DNA of 64,000 nt from NCBI GenBank assembly GCA_018268355.1, contig JAFDWR010000001.1:415797-479796 (forward strand). The letters are read 5' to 3'. The first letter of the stretch is position 1. The number at the start of each line of letters is the position of its first letter. Positions 50,940-60,874 of the stretch are shown piece by piece. The notes beneath the pieces were generated by a model. It saw nothing but the letters and a program-made list of their open reading frames with translations, ran no database searches and was not told the DNA's origin. The position numbers were made by a program, and so were the translations under genes. The stretch is from Armatimonadota bacterium (lineage in GTDB: Bacteria > Armatimonadota > Fimbriimonadia > Fimbriimonadales > Fimbriimonadaceae).

Positions 50940-53012
50940 TTAGTGCTCGGTCTCGTGGGAGGCGCGGTGCTTGGCAAACTCGGCCACCAGTCGCTCCTGC
51001 TCGGGGTGGGGTAGGTCTGAGTAGTGGCTGATGCTCTGGCGGAACCGGCCACGACCCTTGGTGATCGACCGTAGGTCGAGCGCATAGCGTCCCATCGTCG
51101 CCATCGGCACCTGGGCCATCACGCGGGTCTTGCCCGGCGCGACGGGTTCCATGCCTTGCATGTGCCCACGGCGGCCGTTCAGGTCACCCACCACGTCGCC
51201 GACGCAGTCATCCGGCACATCGACATGAACCTCGAGGATCGGCTCCAGGACGGTTACGCCCGCCTTTTCCGCCGCGGCGTGGAGAGCAATCGAACCCGCC
51301 GTCTTAAAGGCTTGTTCGTTCGAGTCCACGTCGTGATAGCTGCCGTCATAGACGGTGACCTTGAAGTCCACGAGCGGGTAGCCCGCAACCAGGCCACGCT
51401 CTGCCGCCTCTCGGATGCCCTTTTCGATCGCGGGGATGAAGTTCTTCGGAATCGCACCGCCGACCACCTTATTCTCGAAGGTGAAGCCTTCGCCTCGACC
51501 CGCTGCCGAGAGTTCGATCCAGCAGTCGCCGAACTGGCCCTTGCCACCGGTTTGCCGCTTGTGGCGACCCTGGGCCTTTGCGTTGCCGCGAACCGTTTCG
51601 CGATAGGCGATTCGGGCCTCGCCAACAGTGACGTTGACGCCAAACTTCGACTTCATCTTCTCGATCAGGGTGTCGAGGTGGATGTCGCCCATTCCCTCGA
51701 GGATCTCCTGGTGGGTGGCGGCGTCGCGGTGATACTTGAAGGTTGGGTCTTCCTCTTGCAGTCGCTGGAGCGCATTGCCGAGCTTGTCCTCGTCCGCCTT
51801 GGAGTTTGGGGTGATCGCCACGCGATAGATCGGCTCGGGGAAAGCGATCGGCGGGATCATCACGCGATCCTTGGCCGTGCTGAGGGTGTCGCCGGTGTGG
51901 GTCGCCGAGAGTTTGGCAATGGCGACGATGTCGCCGGGTCCCGCTGCCTGACAAACCTCTTGGCCCTTGCCGTGGGGATAGAACAGGTTGTGGGCCCGCT
52001 CGTCCTTTTCGCTTGTCATGTTGAGGACATGGTCGTCATGCTTCAGCGTGCCCGAGAAGACGCGGACATAGCTGATCTTGCCCACGAATGGGTCGGCGGT
52101 CGTCTTGAAGACAAACGCAGCGAGGGGACCATCGGGCCTTGGCGCGAGCGGCTTGTCGTCATAGACCTTCGGCATGTCGACGGGGGAGGGAAGTTCTGCG
52201 ATAATCCGGTCGAGCAGCGTCGCGACGCCGATTCCGCTCTGGGCGGAGCCCACCATGACGGGGATGACGCGCGCGTTCTCGATGCCGATGAGGAGGCCGT
52301 GCTCGATCTCTTCGGTCGTGAGCTCCACACCTTCGAGGTACTTCAGGGCAAGCTCGTCGTCACCTTCGGCGGCGGCGTCCATCGCCTTATCGCGAAGCCG
52401 CGAGGCCTCTTCCGCATAGCCGGCAGGAATCTCTTCAATTTCCACCCCGCGGTCGCGTCCCTTATAGACCTTCATGTTGAGGAGGTCGAGAACGCCAGAG
52501 AAGGCGGCTTGGTGGCCGATAGGAATCTGAACGTCAACGACCTTGCGGCCATAGCGCGCATGAAGGGTCTCCATGAGGCCCTCGAAGTCGGCGTTGTCGC
52601 GCTCAAGCTTGTTGACAAAGATACAGACCGCGAGGCCGTGCTCTTCGGCAACTTCCATCGCAAGGTCGAAGCCCACATCGAGGTCGCGCTTGGCTTCGGT
52701 CACGATGATCATCGACTCGACGACACGGGCAACGGAGTGAAGTTCGCCAATGAAGTCGGGGTAGCCGGGAACGTCGATCAAGTTGACCTTGATGCCGTGC
52801 CACTCGCAGGGAAGGATGCTGGCGCCGAGCGATATCTTTCGCCGAATCTCCAGCGGGTCGTGGTCGCTTTGGGTGTTGCCTGCGTCGACGCTTCCCACGC
52901 GGTCGGTTGCGCCCGCGGTGTAAAGCATGTGTTCGACGAGCATGGTCTTGCCCGAGCCACCGTGGCCAACGATGGCCACATTACGAATCTGTTCGGCGGA
53001 ATACTGTTTCAC
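50940..53012 (-). CDS. elongation factor G-like GTPase (FusA2-type)
   Basis: 690 residues with all five EF-G-like domains. G motifs are GHGGSGKT (16-23), DVPGYPDF and NKLERDNAD (the usual NKMD/NKLD site). Switch I and domain IV tip sequences differ from canonical EF-G, as in Thermus EF-G-2 and the widespread FusA2 paralogues. The role may be ribosome recycling or stress; unproven. The start is GTG with GGAGG 7 bases upstream. No rps or tuf genes are adjacent, which also argues against the primary fusA. Confidence 0.88.
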   Translation of the reverse strand: MKQYSAEQIRNVAIVGHGGSGKTMLVEHMLYTAGATDRVGSVDAGNTQSDHDPLEIRRKISLGASILPCEWHGIKVNLIDVPGYPDFIGELHSVARVVESMIIVTEAKRDLDVGFDLAMEVAEEHGLAVCIFVNKLERDNADFEGLMETLHARYGRKVVDVQIPIGHQAAFSGVLDLLNMKVYKGRDRGVEIEEIPAGYAEEASRLRDKAMDAAAEGDDELALKYLEGVELTTEEIEHGLLIGIENARVIPVMVGSAQSGIGVATLLDRIIAELPSPVDMPKVYDDKPLAPRPDGPLAAFVFKTTADPFVGKISYVRVFSGTLKHDDHVLNMTSEKDERAHNLFYPHGKGQEVCQAAGPGDIVAIAKLSATHTGDTLSTAKDRVMIPPIAFPEPIYRVAITPNSKADEDKLGNALQRLQEEDPTFKYHRDAATHQEILEGMGDIHLDTLIEKMKSKFGVNVTVGEARIAYRETVRGNAKAQGRHKRQTGGKGQFGDCWIELSAAGRGEGFTFENKVVGGAIPKNFIPAIEKGIREAAERGLVAGYPLVDFKVTVYDGSYHDVDSNEQAFKTAGSIALHAAAEKAGVTVLEPILEVHVDVPDDCVGDVVGDLNGRRGHMQGMEPVAPGKTRVMAQVPMATMGRYALDLRSITKGRGRFRQSISHYSDLPHPEQERLVAEFAKHRASHETEH

Positions 53013-53140
53013 CTACAATCCTCCTTTGGTTTGTGTGAAGGCCGTCCCTCATCGGGAGGCTGACTTCACTCTACAACTCATGTGAAGGTTTTGCTAAGGC
53101 CTTTTTGCGCAATCCTTTGCACTTCCTCGTAGGCAAAAAC

Positions 53141-53169
53141 TGAACAGGCTGAAATCCTATACGTATAAT
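53141..53169 (+). promoter_or_regulatory. consensus sigma-70-type promoter
   Basis: TGAACA (-35, 53141-53146) and perfect TATAAT (-10, 53164-53169) with a 17-base spacer. Transcription would start near 53176. Confidence 0.65.
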
Positions 53170-53179
53170 CGTGGGAGCA

Positions 53180-53539
53180 GTGATCAGGTTCGTGCGCTCC
53201 GCTAAGTTCATTCTCGCCTTCTTGGCGGTGTGGCTTGGCGTGACTCCCACTGGCGTTGGCCACGTGGACCGCGAAGACTGTCCGCACTGCGCCATCCTCG
53301 CCGAATCGCACCGGCGAACGAGCTCCCCGACCGCCCAATCGCGGACCATCTCCAGCTACGAGTTGCTTCAGCAGTTCGAAGCTCGAGTTCGTGCGAGGCG
53401 CACCTTGGCCCGAACGATGGGCGCGGCGGTTGCGGTTACGGAGCCGATTGAAGGGCCTCAGGTCTTTGGCTACGATGCTCTGACCTCCTTCGAAGCCCCG
53501 CGCGGTCCGCCCGCTCGCGGTCCGCCCCACGTGTCCTAG
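53180..53539 (+). CDS. small hypothetical protein with CPHC motif
   Basis: 119 residues counted from GTG 53180. An upstream in-frame GTG at 53171 is too close to the -10 to be on the transcript; GTG 53192 is another choice. A hydrophobic N-terminus ([18 protein letters not shown]) suggests export or a membrane anchor. CPHC (about residues 34-37) could bind metal or be redox active. The second half is Arg/Ala-rich and then Pro-rich, without a known domain. I do not recognise the family. Confidence 0.6.
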   Translation: MIRFVRSAKFILAFLAVWLGVTPTGVGHVDREDCPHCAILAESHRRTSSPTAQSRTISSYELLQQFEARVRARRTLARTMGAAVAVTEPIEGPQVFGYDALTSFEAPRGPPARGPPHVS

Positions 53540-53618
53540 ACGATTTTCCTTCGGCCAAGCCCGCTGTCGCCCCTTAAAGAAAGGCTTGGTCCCCGACGAT
53601 CCCGTTTTTGGACACATC

Positions 53619-54371
53619 ATGACCATCAAGACTAAGGGCTTTACGCTCATCGAACTTCTCGTCGTCATCGCGATCATCGCGATTCTTGCCGCGATCCTCT
53701 TCCCGGTGTTTGCCCAGGCAAAGGCCGCCGCAAAGAAGGCTGCCGACCTCTCGAACCAGAAGCAGCTTGCCACCGCCATGCACATGTATGCGGGCGACTA
53801 TGACGACCGTACGCCAAGTACCCACCACGACCTTGAGTCGGGTGAGACGGCGGCCGACCTTTACCTGTGGTACCAACCGCTCCAGGCCTACATCAAGAAC
53901 CGCGACGTCCTGAAGGACCCGACGGTCAGCGCGAACCCGAGCGTCATCACCCCGGGCCTCACGGTGACGGACTGGAACAACGTTCGGACCGACTATCTCA
54001 TCAACGGCTTCTTTGCTCACGGCGCGGTGCTGAACAACTTCAGCAGCCCGGCTCAGCAGATCCTGCTCGCCGAGCGCAACGTGAAGATCGGCTACTTCGA
54101 CTATCATCCGTGGGCGAGTGCACCGGACAACCAGTGGGAGCGCGGATTCCTCGATGGATCGGGCTACGCCCTGATCGACCAAGGTTCGGACACCCAGGGC
54201 CCCGACCCCTCGAACGTGGGACGCCACACGAACGGGAATAATTACAGCTTCACCGATGGACATGCGAAGTGGTACCGGTTTGCCCAAACGCTCGATAAGA
54301 CGAAGCTGCCCGACGCAGTCGACAACTTCGGCTTCCACAACATCGACAGCCTGCCTTCAAACGAAGAGTGA
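53619..54371 (+). CDS. type II secretion/prepilin-like protein with N-terminal methylation motif
   Basis: 250 residues. The prepilin signature [20 protein letters not shown] is at about 6-25, with a leader of six residues and Glu at mature position 5, followed by [36 protein letters not shown]. The C-terminal [12 protein letters not shown] motif is shared with the 13746 product and, in altered form, with the two proteins at 44787-47391. No pilin assembly genes are nearby. The start is the ATG six residues before the motif. Confidence 0.88.
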   Translation: MTIKTKGFTLIELLVVIAIIAILAAILFPVFAQAKAAAKKAADLSNQKQLATAMHMYAGDYDDRTPSTHHDLESGETAADLYLWYQPLQAYIKNRDVLKDPTVSANPSVITPGLTVTDWNNVRTDYLINGFFAHGAVLNNFSSPAQQILLAERNVKIGYFDYHPWASAPDNQWERGFLDGSGYALIDQGSDTQGPDPSNVGRHTNGNNYSFTDGHAKWYRFAQTLDKTKLPDAVDNFGFHNIDSLPSNEE

Positions 54372-54383
54372 TCTCGGAGCGCG

Positions 54384-54692
54384 GTGGCCGCGCGCTTGAT
54401 CCGTGTGGACCCAGCCTCGCTGCACATCGCAGCGGGGCTGGATCGTTTAGACATTGCCTATTCGGAGATTTCGAGGGTCGAGGCTTCCGCCGGTAGCCAG
54501 GGCGTGTGCCTGCGGGTGTGGGCAAAGGGGCACCAATGGACGGTTTCGGAGCGCCAATCGCGGCTCTTCTGGTCCCTCAATACGGCGTTGCAATCGAACC
54601 TCGAGGGCTACCCGGAAGGCTGGTTCCAGGAGTTCGGCTCGGCGATCTTCTCATCCCGGAAAAGCGTCCTCTACCGGAAAACTCGCCCATAA
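54384..54692 (+). CDS. small hypothetical protein, possibly PH-like fold
   Basis: 102 residues from GTG 54384 (GGAG 6 bases upstream). The strand pattern LIRVDPASLHIAAGLDRLDIAYSEISRVEAS...LRVWAKG resembles small bacterial pleckstrin-homology-like domains, but this is a weak resemblance. It starts 12 bases after the prepilin-like gene and ends 8 bases before the SLBB gene, so it may belong to the same transcript. Confidence 0.55.
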   Translation: MAARLIRVDPASLHIAAGLDRLDIAYSEISRVEASAGSQGVCLRVWAKGHQWTVSERQSRLFWSLNTALQSNLEGYPEGWFQEFGSAIFSSRKSVLYRKTRP

Positions 54693-54693
54693 T
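54688..54693 (+). promoter_or_regulatory. -10-like element, leaderless start
   Basis: CATAAT lies 7 bases before the ATG at 54701. Confidence 0.35.
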
Positions 54694-54700
54694 AGGGTCG

Positions 54701-55765
54701 ATGGCACGCTGGGTTGGGTTCCTCCTTTTACTCCTCGCGAACCTGGGATTTGCCCAGGGGAATCGCGTGCTTCGCGGCGGCGACATTATCGAACTGCGCG
54801 TCGCCAGCAACCCTTCGCTCTGCGTCATCCGCAAGATCGACTCCCAAGGCCTTATCTCGTTGCCGGGGGTTGGAAAGGTTTGCCTCGGTGGCTTGAACTC
54901 GGAGAACGCCGCGAAAGAAGTGTGCCGCGTGGCCGGACTATCGGCGAGCGACGTCGAAGTCCTCTTCCGAGGTTCGGAAGGGCGCTCCATTCGCTATGAG
55001 GGCGCGGTGAAGAGCACCGGCGAGCTTGTCTTCTTTGAGGGGATTCGGCTATCCGATGTCGTGCGCGCAGCCGCCCCGACGGAAGCGGCAGACCTCGATG
55101 GCGTCATCATCGAATCCGAGCTCGGCGAAACCTCGACCGTCACCTTTGACCCCAACAGCGGGCGGCTCAGCAACAACCCGAGACTTCGTTCCGGCGACCG
55201 CGTCATCTTCCCTCGGTTTACGGGCAACTCCACGATCAACATCCTCGGCGGCGTCAATAAGGTTGGTTCGGTCAACTACGAATCAGGGATGACCCTGGCT
55301 TCGGCGATTAAGGCCAACGGCGGCATCTCGCCTCACGGCAACCAGGCCGAAGTCCGCATCGTGCGGCGCGGCGCGGATGTCGGCATCTTCAACCTCGACA
55401 AAGACGGCGATACCCCGCTTCAACGCGGCGATACCGTTGTCGTTGGGCTCACGACGGTGCGACGCTTCCTCACCGTGGTCGGCGAGGTGAAAGAAGGCGG
55501 GCTCGTGCCATGGAAGCAGGGCCTCACGCTGAAGGAAGCGGTGCAGCTCGCAGGCGGTCCGCTCAAAGAGGCTGGGATCACCGGAATTCGCGTCCAAAGG
55601 CTCGTCGGTGACAAGCGGTTCCGCCGTGTGCTCGATCTCCAACTGGACGGCGCCTTTGTCCTCGAGGCGAACGACATCATCACCGTTCCGCCGAAGATCC
55701 TCGCCAAGGCGAACACGAATCAGGCACCCTCAAACGAACCACGGAGAGTGGTCCCGCCCCGATGA
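54701..55765 (+). CDS. polysaccharide-export-type protein with three SLBB domains
   Basis: 354 residues. Signal peptide about 1-19 (LLLLLANLGFAQ). A Poly_export-like segment (RVLRGGDIIELRVASNPSL...DSQGLISLPGVGKV) is followed by three SLBB repeats starting near YEGAVKSTGELV, ILGGVNKVGSV and VVGEVKEGGLV. Proteins of this type form outer-membrane or periplasmic parts of capsule and exopolysaccharide exporters, although no lipobox or other exporter gene is visible. It is coupled to the VanX-like gene (ATGA). Confidence 0.85.
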   Translation: MARWVGFLLLLLANLGFAQGNRVLRGGDIIELRVASNPSLCVIRKIDSQGLISLPGVGKVCLGGLNSENAAKEVCRVAGLSASDVEVLFRGSEGRSIRYEGAVKSTGELVFFEGIRLSDVVRAAAPTEAADLDGVIIESELGETSTVTFDPNSGRLSNNPRLRSGDRVIFPRFTGNSTINILGGVNKVGSVNYESGMTLASAIKANGGISPHGNQAEVRIVRRGADVGIFNLDKDGDTPLQRGDTVVVGLTTVRRFLTVVGEVKEGGLVPWKQGLTLKEAVQLAGGPLKEAGITGIRVQRLVGDKRFRRVLDLQLDGAFVLEANDIITVPPKILAKANTNQAPSNEPRRVVPPR

Positions 55766-56496
55766 TCAAGTTTGATCGCACCAAGGGCCGGCCGGAACCC
55801 ATTCGCGCGCTCAACCGAATCCGAGAGATCGAAAACGGCGAGCCCCTCATCGACATTCGCAAGGTGGCCCCGACCGTCCACCTGATGCGACCGCAAGTGC
55901 TGCCATGGGTTCGGCTCCAGGTCGCCGAAAAGGTTGCCACTGCGTGTGAGCGGCTCCCCAAGGGCTACCGACTCGGCCTCATCGAAGGCTGGCGGCCGAT
56001 TGAGCGTCAACAGCGCATCTGGGACTTCATGTGGAAGTGCGCCGAAGAGGCTTTCCCCGATCGTGACTATGTCAGCCTTCGCCGGACCGTCTGCCGATGG
56101 GTGGCCCCCACCGACCAAAAAGCACCGCCCGGCCACTGCACCGGGGCAGCGGTTGATGTTTGGCTGCTCAATGACAACCTTGAGGTCGTCGATGTCTCCG
56201 CCCCGTTCGATCGCTTTCGCGCCGCGCCGACCTTCTCCTATGGCCTGACCGATGAGGCCCTCAAGCACCGCATGATGCTCTACGAGACCATGGTCTCGGT
56301 TGGGTTCTCAAACTGCCGCGATGAGTGGTGGCACTACAGCTTTGGTGATGCCGGGTGGGCGGTGCGTGAGGGCCTCGACACCTGCATCTATGGACTGGCA
56401 CAAATGGACCCCGCTGCCTATGCCGAGCAGGAAGCCACCCACGTCGTCGCGATGACCGACCGTCCGAACCCGTTTATCGTCGAACGCCCGGCTTGA
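55762..56496 (+). CDS. VanX-like D-Ala-D-Ala dipeptidase (peptidase M15D)
   Basis: 244 residues. Zinc-site motifs are GHCTGAAVDVWL (first His and Asp, in place of the SxHxxGxAxD consensus) and DEWWHYSFGD (catalytic Glu and third His). The IEGWRPIERQQRIWD segment carries the Arg that stabilises the transition state. Members cleave D-Ala-D-Ala for peptidoglycan turnover or vancomycin resistance; without vanH/vanA neighbours the turnover role is likelier. No signal peptide is seen. It overlaps the SLBB gene by 4 bases and the convergent gene by 23. Confidence 0.88.
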   Translation: MIKFDRTKGRPEPIRALNRIREIENGEPLIDIRKVAPTVHLMRPQVLPWVRLQVAEKVATACERLPKGYRLGLIEGWRPIERQQRIWDFMWKCAEEAFPDRDYVSLRRTVCRWVAPTDQKAPPGHCTGAAVDVWLLNDNLEVVDVSAPFDRFRAAPTFSYGLTDEALKHRMMLYETMVSVGFSNCRDEWWHYSFGDAGWAVREGLDTCIYGLAQMDPAAYAEQEATHVVAMTDRPNPFIVERPA

Positions 56497-58837
56497 TCGG
56501 TCCGCGCTTGGCTCGGAAGTCGATCGGATCCGGGATAAAGATGCCGTTCGGGATAAAGCTCACCGGCGTGATCATGATCGCATCCACTTGGACCTCGGTC
56601 TTCGCGGCGGGTGCGGCCACAATCGTAATCTTTGTCAGACCCTCGGCAAACTTCGTCGTGCCGAGCTTGTACCAGCCAAATCCGCTGCCATAAACGCTGA
56701 TCGGAGGTCCGCTGGCAATCATCACCTGGCCACCGATGCGCATGCTGAGGCATTCGGGGTTACCAGGTGGGACCTTGGCCGCGACCCAGACTTCCTGCTC
56801 CGCATCGGTGCGTTGCTGGACGCTGTAGTTGGCCTCAAAGCTCGCGCGGTCACCCTCAACGCGGTTCCGCACGACCAACGCACGATTGCCGCTGCAGCCA
56901 TAGTCGGTGAATGAGCCATTAAAGCTGTGCTCGCGAGAGGATTCCGCCTCAATCCAGGTCCACTTGGCGAGCCGAATCGAGAGCTTGTTGTATTGGTTGC
57001 GCATCTCCGTGTAGCTCGGCCCCGGGTTGGTGTCGTAGGTCGAAAGCGGAGCACCATAGAGGTAGCGCTCCTCACTCGCCACACGTCCAGCCTCGGTCAT
57101 CAGTGAGACGAGCGCGAGGTATTTCGCATTCATCTCCTGAACCGCGAGGGAAGGGATGGGGTAGTCGTTGTTCCCCGAGACGATGATCGGGAAGTTGCTG
57201 AGGGTGAGCTCGACGCCGGTCTTCAGGTACTTGATCTTCAGATCCGAGCCATCGGTGCTCTCAAACGAAGTCGTCTTCGCGTTCGGGATGTCGATCTTGT
57301 AGCGACCGGCGGGCAGGGTGGTCCAGAAAACGGTTTTGGTCTGGCCGCCATCCTCAAATCGGTAGCCGAAGAAGTCTCGACCGAAGTCAATCCGGTTGCC
57401 AGCGACGGGGCTCGGGAGCCACCAAATGCCGTTCGGCAGTCGCTGGGGCTGGGCGGGATTCAGTGCGTTTTCGGGGAAGAAAATCGCCCGGGTGTCCATG
57501 TCTGCTGTCGCGTCGTCGAGCTTCGGATTAGTTTGGAGCCAGGTCTTCGTCGCGCCCGTCGGGTGGTCGATGTAGACCCCGCGCGCACCGAGGCTGATCA
57601 CGTCGTCGACTGCGGCAGGGCTGAACGGCACTGTGTTGTCAACCTGGAAATCAGTCGCAAGAAGAAGTCCCGGGCGACCCCAACGAAGGATGCTGCTCGT
57701 CGCGCGGCTTCCGGTGTTCGCGATCATCGTCGCGCTCGGACCTGCGACCACCATGCCGAGGCCATCCAGCGGGGCCGCGCCACCGTCGGTAAGGACCGAC
57801 CAGCCGTTCCACTCCTGCACCACGGGCACGTTGCAAAGCTCGCGAATCGCCTTGCGGAGCCGTTCGGTGCGGCGGGCGGCGGTGCTGGAGATCATCTCAC
57901 GCACGTCCTTCCAAATCTGGCTTCGCTTGGAGTCGGCAAAGTAGGTTTGGTCGGTGATGGGGTCCCAAATCATCGAAAGTCCGCCGCGGTCGGTGGACCA
58001 GAGCGGGACGAGGCGGGCCATCGTATCCCAGTCGCTGATGTCGTTCGCGCGCATCGACCACGACCGCTGGAGAGTTTCGACGTTGCGGTACTTGTCTTCG
58101 AGATACTTGCGGAACTCGATCTTGAAGTAGGCCGAATTCGGCACGAACCGAACGTCAATCGCATTCACCGGTGCGGTGATGCCGAGCGGATTGATGATCG
58201 TCCGAAGGCCAGGTCCCGGCGGGTTGTTCTTGAGCTGGCTGAGAACGCGGTCGCGGCGGGCGTCAAATCGCTCCCAGAAGTCAGGGACCTCCAGGCTCTC
58301 GGTCTCGGGATACACGTAAAGGACGTGCTCGAGGTCGTTGAGCGGCTTGGCGTCGAACTCAAAGTTGCCGCCGGGGGTCATGACCCTCGCGACGGTCTGG
58401 ATGTCGGCGTCGCGACGCGTGATCAGCACGGCAAGCGCGGACGAACAGTTCGGAATCTTGAACTTGATTCGCCGAGGTGACGAGATGCCGAGAATGCGGA
58501 ACGCATCTGGGTCCACCGCAAAGCCCCTTGCAAGCGGGGCGACGGAGTTGAACGTGATCGCGTAACGCGCCTTCGCGGTTTCGAGCTTCTTGACCGTCGC
58601 CGTGAGGTCCATGCCCCCTTCGGGCACTTCAATCGCATAGTCGCGCACGCTCGACTTAAGCCAGTCATCGAGCTCGCTCGACGAAACTCGTGCACCCACG
58701 GGCAGATAAGGCTTTCCGTCCCAAATGAGGGCGTTCGACTTGTTAATCGACCACTTTTGGCCCTGGTATTCACCTTCCGGTTGCGCGAGACATAGGGTGG
58801 CACAGGCACCGAAAATCAGAGCGAAGAGGCTACGCAC
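56474..58837 (-). CDS. large secreted GH42/beta-galactosidase-like protein
   Basis: 787 residues from GTG. Signal peptide about 1-19 (LFALIFGACATLCLAQ). A segment near residues 245-275 (KIEFRKYLEDKYRNVETLQRSW) is like the GH42 and related TIM-barrel glycosidases. The region after about 645 (WIEAESSREHSFNGSF) looks like a carbohydrate-binding module of the CBM6/35 type. The acid/base and nucleophile Glu are not clear, so it may be a divergent or inactive member. Leaderless candidate. Confidence 0.6.
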   Translation of the reverse strand: MRSLFALIFGACATLCLAQPEGEYQGQKWSINKSNALIWDGKPYLPVGARVSSSELDDWLKSSVRDYAIEVPEGGMDLTATVKKLETAKARYAITFNSVAPLARGFAVDPDAFRILGISSPRRIKFKIPNCSSALAVLITRRDADIQTVARVMTPGGNFEFDAKPLNDLEHVLYVYPETESLEVPDFWERFDARRDRVLSQLKNNPPGPGLRTIINPLGITAPVNAIDVRFVPNSAYFKIEFRKYLEDKYRNVETLQRSWSMRANDISDWDTMARLVPLWSTDRGGLSMIWDPITDQTYFADSKRSQIWKDVREMISSTAARRTERLRKAIRELCNVPVVQEWNGWSVLTDGGAAPLDGLGMVVAGPSATMIANTGSRATSSILRWGRPGLLLATDFQVDNTVPFSPAAVDDVISLGARGVYIDHPTGATKTWLQTNPKLDDATADMDTRAIFFPENALNPAQPQRLPNGIWWLPSPVAGNRIDFGRDFFGYRFEDGGQTKTVFWTTLPAGRYKIDIPNAKTTSFESTDGSDLKIKYLKTGVELTLSNFPIIVSGNNDYPIPSLAVQEMNAKYLALVSLMTEAGRVASEERYLYGAPLSTYDTNPGPSYTEMRNQYNKLSIRLAKWTWIEAESSREHSFNGSFTDYGCSGNRALVVRNRVEGDRASFEANYSVQQRTDAEQEVWVAAKVPPGNPECLSMRIGGQVMIASGPPISVYGSGFGWYKLGTTKFAEGLTKITIVAAPAAKTEVQVDAIMITPVSFIPNGIFIPDPIDFRAKRGPIKPGVRR

Positions 58838-58844
58838 AACGAGA

Positions 58845-58883
58845 AGACTACCTAAGGGCTGATGATGGTTCGTTGGGTACCCT
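58845..58883. promoter_or_regulatory. divergent leaderless promoters
   Basis: In the 52-base region between two divergent GTG starts, TAGTCT (- strand, 58845-58850) lies 7 bases before GTG 58837 and TACCCT (+ strand, 58878-58883) lies 6 bases before GTG 58890. Confidence 0.5.
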
Positions 58884-58889
58884 CAATGG

Positions 58890-60869
58890 GTGAGTGCCTC
58901 CCACCTCGACCAACTCTGCGTCAACACGATTCGCGGCCTGTCGATTGATGGTGTACAAGCCGCCAACAGCGGTCACCCTGGACTCCCGCTCGGCGCAGCA
59001 CCGATGGCTTATGCGCTCTGGAGTCGCCACCTCATGCACTCACCGACCAACCCGAATTGGTTCGACCGCGACCGATTTATTCTCTCCGCGGGGCACGGCT
59101 CGATGCTCATCTATTCGCTGCTCCACCTGACGGGCTATGACCTGCCGATCAGCGAGCTTCAGCGATTCCGCCAGTGGGGATCGAAGACCCCCGGCCACCC
59201 CGAGAACACCCACACCCACGGCGTAGAGATGGCGACCGGACCCCTCGGCCAAGGCATCGCCCACTCGGTCGGCATGGCGATCGCGGAGCGGTTCCTCGCC
59301 GCGACCTACAACCGACCTGGCCACGAGCTAATCAACCACTACACCTATGCGATCTGCTCCGATGGCGACCTCATGGAAGGCATCAGCAGCGAAGCGGGGT
59401 CGCTCGCGGGACACCTGCAACTTGGAAAGCTGATCTGGCTTTACGACGACAACGGCATCACGATTGACGGCACGACCTCGATCGCTTTCACCGAAAACGT
59501 TGGCGCGCGATTTGAGGCGTTCGGCTGGCATGTGCAGCGCGTGGACGGTATGGACGTTGACGCGGTCGACGCCGCGATTCAGGCCGCGCAGGCAGTGACC
59601 AATAAGCCCTCGCTGATCATGTGCAAGACCGTGATCGGCTTTGGCTCGCCCAACCGCGCGGGAACGAGCAAAGTCCATGGCGCGCCTCTGGGCCCCGACG
59701 AGCTGAAGCTGACCAAGGAAGCCCTCGGAATCCCTCTCAAGCCAACCTTCTACATTCCCGATGAGGTCCGGGCAGAAATGGGCCGTGCGGTCGCAAAGGG
59801 TCAGGCCGAAGTGGAAGATTGGAACCAGCGCTGGGCGGCCTACCAACTGGCTTACCCGACCGAGGCGAAGCACCTTTCCGAGGCGATCAACCACGAGCTG
59901 CCCGCCCAGCTGGTCAATGCTTGGCCGGAGCTTCCGGGCAACGAAGCGACCCGAAAGTCGGGACAGCGCGTCCTTGAAGCGATCCAAGGCGTCCTGCCGA
60001 ACCTGATTGGCGGCTCGGCGGACCTTGTGGAGTCCACCTACACCCACCAGGACAAGTCGCCCGACTTCCAGCCCGATTCGCCGAGCGGCAAGAACGTCTG
60101 CTTTGGCATCCGCGAGCACGCGATGTGCGCCGCCGTCAATGGCATGACGCTCCACGGCGGGGTGCGGGCCTACGGCTCGTCGTTCTTTGTCTTCACCGAC
60201 TATGCTCGCCCGTCGATCCGACTCGCGGCACTCATGCAGTGCCCGTCGATCTTTGTCTTCACCCATGACTCGATTGGCGTCGGCGAAGACGGCCCGACCC
60301 ACCAGCCGATTGAGCACCTCATGAGCCTGCGCGCGATGCCGAACCTCAATACGTTCCGCCCGTGCGACGGTCCGGAGACTTCGGTCGCTTGGAAGGTCGC
60401 CCTCGAAGCCAAAGACTTCCCGTCAATGATCGTCCTCTCGCGACAGGCCTTGCCCCAGGTCTCGCCGAAGGACATTGAGGGTCACCCCGCTCATCGCGGT
60501 GCCTACATCCTCGCCGAGGCCTCGGGAGGAACGCCGAAGGTCATCCTCATCGGCAGTGGCTCCGAAGTCCAGCACTGCATTGGCGCAAAGGAGGCCCTTG
60601 AGGAGCAGGGAATTCCCACCCGCGTCGTCAGCATGCCGAGCTGGTTCCTCTTCGAGCGGCAGGATCTCGACTACCGGTCGACTGTCTTCCCGCAAGGCGT
60701 GAAGCGAGTGAGCATCGAAGCGGGCGCGGTCCTTGGATGGGAGCGTTACGCCGATCGCAGCATCGGCATGACCACTTTCGGCGCGAGCGCGCCGGCGGGC
60801 GAAGTGATGAAGAACTTCGGTTTCACCGCTGAGAATCTCGCCACTGTGGCCAAGAGTCTGATTGAATAG
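58890..60869 (+). CDS. tkt: transketolase
   Basis: 659 residues; transfers two-carbon units in the pentose phosphate and Calvin pathways using thiamine diphosphate. Domain 1 has [37 protein letters not shown] and the ThDP/Mg2+ loop [16 protein letters not shown]. Domain 2 has [19 protein letters not shown] and [20 protein letters not shown]. The C-terminal domain has [13 protein letters not shown]. The length is standard. GTG start with a TACCCT -10 six bases upstream. Confidence 0.97.
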   Translation: MSASHLDQLCVNTIRGLSIDGVQAANSGHPGLPLGAAPMAYALWSRHLMHSPTNPNWFDRDRFILSAGHGSMLIYSLLHLTGYDLPISELQRFRQWGSKTPGHPENTHTHGVEMATGPLGQGIAHSVGMAIAERFLAATYNRPGHELINHYTYAICSDGDLMEGISSEAGSLAGHLQLGKLIWLYDDNGITIDGTTSIAFTENVGARFEAFGWHVQRVDGMDVDAVDAAIQAAQAVTNKPSLIMCKTVIGFGSPNRAGTSKVHGAPLGPDELKLTKEALGIPLKPTFYIPDEVRAEMGRAVAKGQAEVEDWNQRWAAYQLAYPTEAKHLSEAINHELPAQLVNAWPELPGNEATRKSGQRVLEAIQGVLPNLIGGSADLVESTYTHQDKSPDFQPDSPSGKNVCFGIREHAMCAAVNGMTLHGGVRAYGSSFFVFTDYARPSIRLAALMQCPSIFVFTHDSIGVGEDGPTHQPIEHLMSLRAMPNLNTFRPCDGPETSVAWKVALEAKDFPSMIVLSRQALPQVSPKDIEGHPAHRGAYILAEASGGTPKVILIGSGSEVQHCIGAKEALEEQGIPTRVVSMPSWFLFERQDLDYRSTVFPQGVKRVSIEAGAVLGWERYADRSIGMTTFGASAPAGEVMKNFGFTAENLATVAKSLIE

Positions 60870-60874
60870 TGGTC

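Noticed and set aside
51156-53063. 635-codon open frame antisense to the EF-G-like gene
   Set aside because: Complete sense GTPase present; the antisense translation has no recognisable motif and is rich in Val, Asp, Arg and His, as expected for a mirror frame.
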